Assembly: GCA_964617715.1 (NCBI GenBank)
Contig: CAZTZN010000044.1
Span: forward strand, 1 to 27,922
DNA from: JALGVA01 sp964617715
Lineage (GTDB): Bacteria > Armatimonadota > Zipacnadia > Zipacnadales > UBA5352
Direction: 5' to 3'
Length of the DNA: 27,922 nucleotides
The translations under genes were made by a program, and so were the position numbers. The notes below the pieces were generated by a model that had not been told where the DNA came from, made no database searches, and saw nothing but the letters and a program-made list of their open reading frames with translations. Below are positions 22,954 to 27,922 of this stretch, in pieces (positions within the stretch are counted from its first letter, which is position 1; each line of letters starts with the position of its first letter).

Positions 22954-23969
22954 GGTTTGCGTCGCCTCACGTCGCCCATCACCGCGTGGATTGCGATCAG
23001 CACGATGGCCAGGCCCAGCGGCACCTGGTAGCGCTCGTGGTACTCGGTGAACTGATAGCTCCCGACGATGCGGCCCTCGGCGCGCTGCAGTTCGCTGAAT
23101 ATCCGTTGGACGGGGATGGTGCCATCAGCCGCCGTGACGTAGATACCGCCGCCGGCCTTGGCGATGGCGCGCAGGGCCTCCTCGTTGAGGCGTGACAGGA
23201 TCACGTGCCCGTCCTGGTCGCGCTTGTGGCCGACGACCTGGCCCTCGGAGTTGATTTCCGGGATGGGCTCCCCCGCAGTGCCGCCCACACCGACCACGTG
23301 GATGGTCACGCCCGCCTCATGCGCCTCGCGCGCGGCATCGACCGCCCCGCCCTCGTGGTCCTCGCCGTCACTGAGTATGACGAGATGGCGATAGGAGTGT
23401 TCCGCGGCCTCGAAGCCTCGCGCGGCCTGCCGGATCGCGTCGGCCAGCCCGGTGCCGGGGTCGCCGACCACCGAGGTATCCATCGCATCCAGGAACATCA
23501 GCGCGGCACCGTAGTCGATGGTCAGCGGACAGTAAAGAAAGGCGTCGCCGGCGAAGGCGACGATGCCCACGCGATCGCCGTCCATGCGGCCGATCAGCGC
23601 GCGCACCGCATCCTTGGCGGCGGTCAGACGATCGGGCGAGACGTCGCGGGCGAGCATGCTGCGGCTGGTATCCACCGCGAACAGGACATCTACGCCACGC
23701 CGCTCGACGCGCGCCATCCTGGCGCCGAGCTGGGGCCGTGCGCCCGCCACCACCAGCAGCATCAACGCCGCGATCATCAGCACCGCGCGCACCCGCCGGC
23801 GCCGGCGAATGTCCGCGGCCGCGATACGCTCCAGCGCCCGCGGCGTTGCGAGCGTGAGCATCGCCCGGTAGCGCGCGCGCGCGGCATGCACGTACAACCC
23901 CACCAGCAGTGGTGTGAGCCACAGCAGCTTGAGGGCGCCTGGATTCCCCCAGCGCAGGTACTCATGCAT
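22950..23969 (-). CDS. batB: BatB von Willebrand factor A membrane protein
   Basis: About 339 residues. Two N-terminal membrane helices (LKLLWLTPLLVGLYV and RAVLMIAALMLLVVAGARPQ) precede a VWA domain, and one helix (VPLGLAIVLIAIHAVMG) follows it. The MIDAS metal site is intact: DTSRS at 100-104, Thr173 in PGTGLAD and Asp201 in LSDGEDH. This matches BatB/BatA-type proteins, which hold the VWA domain in the periplasm. Its ATG overlaps the ATP-pyrophosphatase stop by 8 bases. Likely to act with BatA and under MoxR control (family knowledge). Confidence 0.92.
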   Translation of the reverse strand: MHEYLRWGNPGALKLLWLTPLLVGLYVHAARARYRAMLTLATPRALERIAAADIRRRRRVRAVLMIAALMLLVVAGARPQLGARMARVERRGVDVLFAVDTSRSMLARDVSPDRLTAAKDAVRALIGRMDGDRVGIVAFAGDAFLYCPLTIDYGAALMFLDAMDTSVVGDPGTGLADAIRQAARGFEAAEHSYRHLVILSDGEDHEGGAVDAAREAHEAGVTIHVVGVGGTAGEPIPEINSEGQVVGHKRDQDGHVILSRLNEEALRAIAKAGGGIYVTAADGTIPVQRIFSELQRAEGRIVGSYQFTEYHERYQVPLGLAIVLIAIHAVMGDVRRRKP

Positions 23970-24669
23970 CAGTCTGCGCGCCCGCCTCCTTCGTGGGCTC
24001 CACGCGATGGGCGCGGATGTCGAGGAACCAGTGATCGTTCCTGCGCACCGGCCCTATCTCCACAAACTGCACCGCGCGCCTGAACATCGGCCCGTCGAAT
24101 ACAAATGTGTGGTACTCACCGTTCTCACCGGAGGGGTCGATGTCCCCGCGCGCGACCAATTCGTCGATCAGTGCGTGATCGATGCGCCGGCCGAGAGTCT
24201 CCGGCCCGAAGTGCTCTCCCATCGCGCTGACCACGAGCGCCTGGAAGCCCTCATCGATGAACTCGCGCAGCAGCGCCACCGGATCGTCTCCCCACAACGG
24301 CTCGACGGCGTTCACGCCCAGCTCGCCGCAGACGCGCTCGACCCACTCGCGGTGCTCGTCGAGGTGAATGTCACCGAACACCATGTGCGTCATCCCGCGC
24401 TCGCGCAGGGCAGTGACGCCTTCGCGGAAGCCGCGCTCATAGCCGTCCATTGAGTCGCGCGTGGGCTTCTGAACCAGCTCAATGCCGGTAGCCGCCGCCT
24501 GCAGGGCAATCAGCGCCTCGGTAACGCCGTGGAAGCGCACTCGGCGGTAGGTCTCCGAGCTGAAGTTCACCAGCCAGCGCACGTGGGCGCCCGCCTGCAG
24601 CGCCCGCCAGCAGGCGAGGCAACTGTCCTTGCCCCCGCTCCAGCTCGCGCCGTACGCGTCGTCGCTCAT
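23962..24669 (-). CDS. ATP-pyrophosphatase of the COG2102/diphthine-ammonia ligase family
   Basis: About 235 residues. The N-terminus has the PP-loop SGGKDS (11-16). FSSETYRRVRFHGVTEALIALQAAATGI, then MVFGDIHLDEHREWVERVCGELG and AVEPLWGDDP, are the landmark motifs of the DUF71/COG2102 family, as is GENGEYHTFVFDGPMF near the end. Family members adenylate and amidate substrates; the archaeal/eukaryotic relative makes diphthamide, but bacteria lack that pathway, so the bacterial substrate is unknown. ATG 24669 is 13 bases after the BatA stop with GAGGTG 6 bases upstream; the frame continues farther upstream inside batA. Sitting between batA and batB and tightly coupled to both is unusual. Confidence 0.88.
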   Translation of the reverse strand: MSDDAYGASWSGGKDSCLACWRALQAGAHVRWLVNFSSETYRRVRFHGVTEALIALQAAATGIELVQKPTRDSMDGYERGFREGVTALRERGMTHMVFGDIHLDEHREWVERVCGELGVNAVEPLWGDDPVALLREFIDEGFQALVVSAMGEHFGPETLGRRIDHALIDELVARGDIDPSGENGEYHTFVFDGPMFRRAVQFVEIGPVRRNDHWFLDIRAHRVEPTKEAGAQTDA

Positions 24670-24682
24670 GCGTGCACCTCGC

Positions 24683-25690
24683 TCACGGCACCTTGCGCAG
24701 CCACGTGCATGACAGCAGGGCCTGCAGCGCCAGCAGCAGCGCCCCCGGCCACAGAAACAGGCCGGCCATCTCGCGGTAGCGGCGGTACTCGGTGGTTTCA
24801 AACTTGCTCTTCTCGAGCTGCCGGATCTCCTGGTAAACCGCACGCAGCGCATCCGGGTCGGCCGCGCGGAAGTACTTCCCGCCGCTGACCTGGGCAATCT
24901 TCCGCAACGACTCCTCGTCCATCTCGGTGCGCTGGTAGCTGCCGTCGGGGTTGCGGGCGTAGGTGCGCCCGAACACCGGGTCGTCGATGGGCACGAGCGC
25001 CCCCTCTTCGCTGCCGACGCCCACGGTGTATATCTTCACGCCGATTGCCCCCGCGGCCCGGGCAGCAGTCATCGGGTCGATCGCTCCGGCGTTGTTCATC
25101 CCATCGGTGAGCAGGATGATGATGCGGCTGGCCGCATCCGAGGTCTCCAACCGCGCCGCACCGGTGGCGATGGCCATCCCGATGGCGGTCGCGGTCTCAT
25201 CGACCATGCCGATCTCCACCTGATCGAGAAGCTGCTCGAGCATGTGATAGTCGAGCGTCAGGGGACACTGCGTGAACGCCTTGGCCGCGAACACCACCAG
25301 CGCGAGCCGATCGCCCCTGGTGCCCTCGATGAACTTCTTCAGCACGTCGCGCGCCACCGTGAAGCGGTTGCGCGGCTGGAAGTCCTCGGCCTGCATGCTG
25401 CCCGAGATGTCGAGCGTCAGCACGATGTCGATGCCCTCCGAGGACACCTTGACCACGTCCTGCAGCCGCCGCGGGCGCGCCATCGCCACGATCAGCAGCG
25501 CGAGCGCGAGCACCGACACCCACGGCAGGGCGCGCGCGGCCGCAGTGCGCACCGTCCGGCGCCACCGCAGCGCCCACACTTCCGGATAGAGCATCGCGCC
25601 TGCGTCGGGGCTGCCCGGCCGCCGCAGCCACCGGACTACGAGGGGCAGGCCCGCCAGAAGCACGAGCCACCACGGGCTGGCGAACTCCAT
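24683..25690 (-). CDS. batA: BatA von Willebrand factor A membrane protein
   Basis: About 335 residues. N-terminal helix (PWWLVLLAGLPLVVRWL) and a second at LPWVSVLALALLIVAMARP. The VWA domain then has a complete MIDAS (DISGS at 94-98, the Thr of DETATAIG near 166-168, Asp196 in LTDGMNN). The BatA-typical insert VPIDDPVFGRTYARNPDGSYQRTEMDEESL follows, and GGKYFRAADPDALRAVYQEI closes the domain. A C-terminal helix (GLFLWPGALLLALQALLSC) ends it. ATG 25690 overlaps the previous stop by one base (TGATG). Co-transcribed with DUF58 and MoxR genes, the standard context. Confidence 0.93.
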   Translation of the reverse strand: MEFASPWWLVLLAGLPLVVRWLRRPGSPDAGAMLYPEVWALRWRRTVRTAAARALPWVSVLALALLIVAMARPRRLQDVVKVSSEGIDIVLTLDISGSMQAEDFQPRNRFTVARDVLKKFIEGTRGDRLALVVFAAKAFTQCPLTLDYHMLEQLLDQVEIGMVDETATAIGMAIATGAARLETSDAASRIIILLTDGMNNAGAIDPMTAARAAGAIGVKIYTVGVGSEEGALVPIDDPVFGRTYARNPDGSYQRTEMDEESLRKIAQVSGGKYFRAADPDALRAVYQEIRQLEKSKFETTEYRRYREMAGLFLWPGALLLALQALLSCTWLRKVP

Positions 25691-26673
25691 CAGCCCTCGC
25701 CCCCCGGCTCGGTCGGCTCGGGCGCGGCAGGCTCGGCGGACTCCATCACCTCAACCGGCGGGACGGGCCGCGTGCGCCGGATGATCTCCCGCGCCTGGTC
25801 GATGTCCTTGCGGGCCACATCGGAGGCCGGACGATGCTTCGCGAACTTGGCCAGATCCGCGCGGCGCAGCAGTCCGACCGTGGCCGTCATCGCCTCATCG
25901 GGCACCCGTCCGGATCCGCGCATGATCTCCGTCAGCATCCCCGTGGTAGCCTCCAGCGCCGGCAGCTCCCAGCGGCGCTCGACGTAACGGCGTACAATCC
26001 AACTGAGGCGCACATAGTGCTCCTCGACGCGGTCGCGACCCGGCAGATCTTCGGCGGCCAGCTCATCCAGGGCCTGCAGCGCCTCCTCGTCGGGACTCAA
26101 CGGTGGCGCAACCACCTGCGGCTCCTCCGCGCTCCGCCGGCGCATCAGCCACCTGACGCCGAGCGCCACCAGACCGCCGAAGAGCAGCACGGGCAGCGCC
26201 GCCAGTGCGTAGTGCCACCAGCGCAGCGGAATCTCGCGCGGCCCGCGGATGTCCCTGATCTCCTGCGCACCCTCGGGCAAGACACTACGAATCGTTACCG
26301 TCGCCTCCGGACGCTCGGCCTGTCGGGCTTCGCCGTCCCTGGTGCGCCAGGCGATGGGCGGCGCGGTGACCGTCCTCTCCCCCACCTCCCAGAAGGTCAA
26401 CCTGTAGCGAAGCGTAACCGTGCGCGTGCCCTCGGCGTCCGTCCGATCGTCCGCATCCAGCCCCAACACCTCGGCCTCGCCCAGGTCCGCGTCCCTACCC
26501 GGTACTACGAGCGACATCTCCGGAGGCGCCGTGATTTGTACCGTGGCCGTGAAAACCTCTCCGATCAGCCCCTCCGACGGCTCGACGGCCAGCGTGACCG
26601 TCGGCGCATCCAGCGCCTGCACGGGCGCCAGGACGACGAGCATGAGCAGACCGCAGGTGAACACGCGCTTCAT
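25690..26673 (-). CDS. BatD/DUF4381-like membrane protein
   Basis: About 327 residues. Signal peptide (FTCGLLMLVVLAPVQA), one periplasmic Ig-like domain (VTLAVEPSEGLIGEVFTATVQIT...RTVTLRYRLTFWEVGERTVTAPPIAW), then a helix (WWHYALAALPVLLFGGLVALGV). The cytoplasmic tail (PDEEALQALDELAAEDLPGRDRVEEHYVRLSWIVRRYVERRW) is typical of the short membrane protein between DUF58 and BatA, often annotated as DUF4381 or BatD-like. It overlaps the DUF58 stop by 4 bases and BatA by 1. It gives the operon a second, shorter relative of BatD. Confidence 0.82.
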   Translation of the reverse strand: MKRVFTCGLLMLVVLAPVQALDAPTVTLAVEPSEGLIGEVFTATVQITAPPEMSLVVPGRDADLGEAEVLGLDADDRTDAEGTRTVTLRYRLTFWEVGERTVTAPPIAWRTRDGEARQAERPEATVTIRSVLPEGAQEIRDIRGPREIPLRWWHYALAALPVLLFGGLVALGVRWLMRRRSAEEPQVVAPPLSPDEEALQALDELAAEDLPGRDRVEEHYVRLSWIVRRYVERRWELPALEATTGMLTEIMRGSGRVPDEAMTATVGLLRRADLAKFAKHRPASDVARKDIDQAREIIRRTRPVPPVEVMESAEPAAPEPTEPGGEG

Positions 26674-27584
26674 CGCAGGCGCCTCCGGCGTCGGTCGAAG
26701 AAGCGCAGCAACGGATCGACGGCAGTGCCGTCGGTAGGCACGTCGATCACGTCCACGCCCCGGCGAAGCATCTGCTCGTCCTGTTGCATCCGACGCTGCG
26801 CCATCAGCTCCACCAGCCGCCGGCGGTATGCGCGCGAGGAGGTGTCCACCAGCACGTGCCGGTCCGTTTCTGAGTCCATCAACTCCACCAGCCCGGCATC
26901 GGGCAGACCGCGCTCGCGTGGGTCGATGAGGCGCACTGCGATGAGGTCATGGCGCGTGGCGGCCACGGACATGGGGCTCCAGAAGTCTTCGTCATGAAAG
27001 TCGGAGATAAGGAAGACGATTGCGCGTCGCGTCAGTACCCGGCTGACGAACTCCAGCGCCCCGCCGATGTCGGTGCCGCGGTCTTCGGGAGTGTGATGCA
27101 GCATCTCGCGGATTACGCGCAGGCCCTGCCGCCGGCCGCTGTCAGGCCGGATGTACTTCTCCACCTCGGTCGCGAACATCAGCAGTCCGACGTTGTCCTT
27201 GTTGCGGATCGCCGAGAACGCGAGCAGTCCTGCGACCTCCGCAGCCACGTCCTGCTTGCGTCGGTCAAGGCTCCCGTATTCCACTGAGCCCGAGATGTCC
27301 ACGGCCAGGAGCACGGTGAGCTGACGTTCATCCACGTGTTGCTTCACGTGCGGGTAGCCGGTGCGGGCGGTCACATTCCAGTCGATGTTGCCGATCGCGT
27401 CGCCGGGGTAGTATCTGCGCACCTCGGAGAACTCGATGCCGGAGCCCTTGAAGACAGAGCGGTAGCTGCCTGCAAACATGTCCTCGGCGAGATGCCGGGC
27501 GCGAATCTCCAGCCGTCGCACCTGCCGCAGCAGGTGTGCGGTCAGCGCCGCGGCGTCGCCGTCGTGCTCCTCGTCAAGCGGCAC
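26670..27584 (-). CDS. DUF58 domain protein with VWA-like fold
   Basis: About 304 residues, soluble. The DUF58 signature is complete: GSGIEFSEVRRYYPGDAIGN followed by IDWNVTARTGYPHVKQHVDE. A VWA-like half follows with VDISGSVEYG (DISGS metal motif), NVGLLMFATEVEKYIRP and FLISDFHDEDFW. The tail is very Arg-rich. GTG 27584 has GGAGGT 8 bases upstream and lies one base after the moxR stop. DUF58 proteins nearly always follow MoxR ATPases and are thought to be their partners or targets. Confidence 0.92.
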   Translation of the reverse strand: MPLDEEHDGDAAALTAHLLRQVRRLEIRARHLAEDMFAGSYRSVFKGSGIEFSEVRRYYPGDAIGNIDWNVTARTGYPHVKQHVDERQLTVLLAVDISGSVEYGSLDRRKQDVAAEVAGLLAFSAIRNKDNVGLLMFATEVEKYIRPDSGRRQGLRVIREMLHHTPEDRGTDIGGALEFVSRVLTRRAIVFLISDFHDEDFWSPMSVAATRHDLIAVRLIDPRERGLPDAGLVELMDSETDRHVLVDTSSRAYRRRLVELMAQRRMQQDEQMLRRGVDVIDVPTDGTAVDPLLRFFDRRRRRLR

Positions 27585-27585
27585 G

Positions 27586-27922
27586 CTACGGCACCTCCAC
27601 GTTGTCGAAGATCATCTGCACGACGTCCTCGGCCGCGACCTCCTCGGCCTCGGCCTCGTAGCTGACGATCACACGGTGGCGCAGCACATCCATGCCGATC
27701 GCCAGCACGTCGTCGGGGGTCACGTAGCCGCGGCCGTCGAGGAAGGCGTTGGCCTTCGCCGCGAGGGTAAGGTAGATGGTCGCGCGTGGCGAGGCGCCGT
27801 ATTCGATCAGGGGCTCAAGCCGCGCCAGGTCATACGCGCGGGGGTCGCGCGTGGCACAGACGAGATCGACGATATACCGCTGCACTTTCTCGTCGCTGTA
27901 CAGGCGCACCACGAGCTTGCGC
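27586..27922 (-). CDS. moxR: MoxR-family AAA+ ATPase (C-terminal part; 5' end cut by window edge)
   Basis: Only the last 111 or so codons are visible, so the Walker motifs lie outside. The part seen (KVQRYIVDLVCATRDP, IEYGASPRATIYLTLAAKANAFLDGRGYVTPDDVLAIGMDVLRHRV) is the conserved C-terminal lid of MoxR ATPases, including the sensor-2 type GASPRA motif. The frame runs through the window edge with no stop. One base separates its stop from the DUF58 start. It heads, or nearly heads, the long bat operon as far as can be seen. Confidence 0.92.
   Translation of the reverse strand, partial: RKLVVRLYSDEKVQRYIVDLVCATRDPRAYDLARLEPLIEYGASPRATIYLTLAAKANAFLDGRGYVTPDDVLAIGMDVLRHRVIVSYEAEAEEVAAEDVVQMIFDNVEVP

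Noticed and set aside
27325..27360. Second parS-like sequence (CACGTG and TTCACGTG pieces)
   Set aside because: Only half-site similarity inside the DUF58 coding sequence; it lacks the second palindrome arm.
1..27922. CRISPR arrays, tRNA or rRNA genes, insertion sequences
   Set aside because: I saw no regularly spaced repeats, no tRNA T-loop/acceptor pattern and no transposase-like protein or terminal inverted repeats.

Overview
The window is GC-rich DNA, densely coding, with strong Shine-Dalgarno sites, many GTG starts and operons joined by 1-8 base overlaps. Two beta-barrel-like secreted proteins ending in Phe, a Wzm/Wzt-type polysaccharide exporter and a lipoprotein point to a diderm bacterium. 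The gene mix (DUF3604, secreted carbohydrate-active-like protein, phosphodiesterase superfamily protein, full Bat cluster) would suit Armatimonadota or a similar environmental phylum. That placement is inference; there is no rRNA or other marker to fix it.

Layout. (1) 1-1771, minus: arsR, an ArsP/COG0701-type permease and a small CPKC thioredoxin-like protein, read from a near-consensus promoter that carries an ArsR-type palindrome over its -10 box. (2) 1910-5224, plus: an MFS transporter, then a secreted protein with a carbohydrate-binding-like N-terminus and a TIM-barrel-like C-terminus. (3) 5226-5302: a convergent intergenic gap holding a perfect ParB-type parS palindrome, framed by a 10-bp inverted repeat. 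(4) 5328-7626: a minus-strand DUF3604 protein and, divergently, a 99-residue protein of unknown function. (5) 7672-11306, minus: glycosyltransferase, Wzm-like permease, Wzt-like ATPase without the C-terminal sugar-binding domain, and a secreted protein. A phosphodiesterase/phosphatase superfamily gene lies divergently at 11465-13138. (6) 13139-14114: about 1 kb with no convincing conserved gene, only small ORFs and hairpins. (7) 14169-16030, minus: two paralogous outer-membrane-barrel-like proteins. (8) 16195-27922, minus: one long compact run. It starts outside the window with moxR, then a DUF58 protein, a BatD/DUF4381-like membrane protein, BatA, an ATP-pyrophosphatase (COG2102-like), BatB, BatC, BatD and BatE. 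It continues into a very unusual 747-residue fusion (DMT/EamA permease + extracytoplasmic sensor + HAMP-like + degenerate nucleotide-cyclase-like domain), and ends with a substrate-binding lipoprotein whose start overlaps the fusion's stop.

How they work together. The MoxR-Bat block is the familiar AAA+ chaperone/VWA-protein envelope system, with an extra ATP-pyrophosphatase between batA and batB. The most novel-looking element is the fused permease-receptor with its neighbouring binding protein, which could be an envelope sensory module read from the end of the bat operon. The arsR promoter/operator and the parS site are the clearest regulatory and chromosome-organising sites.
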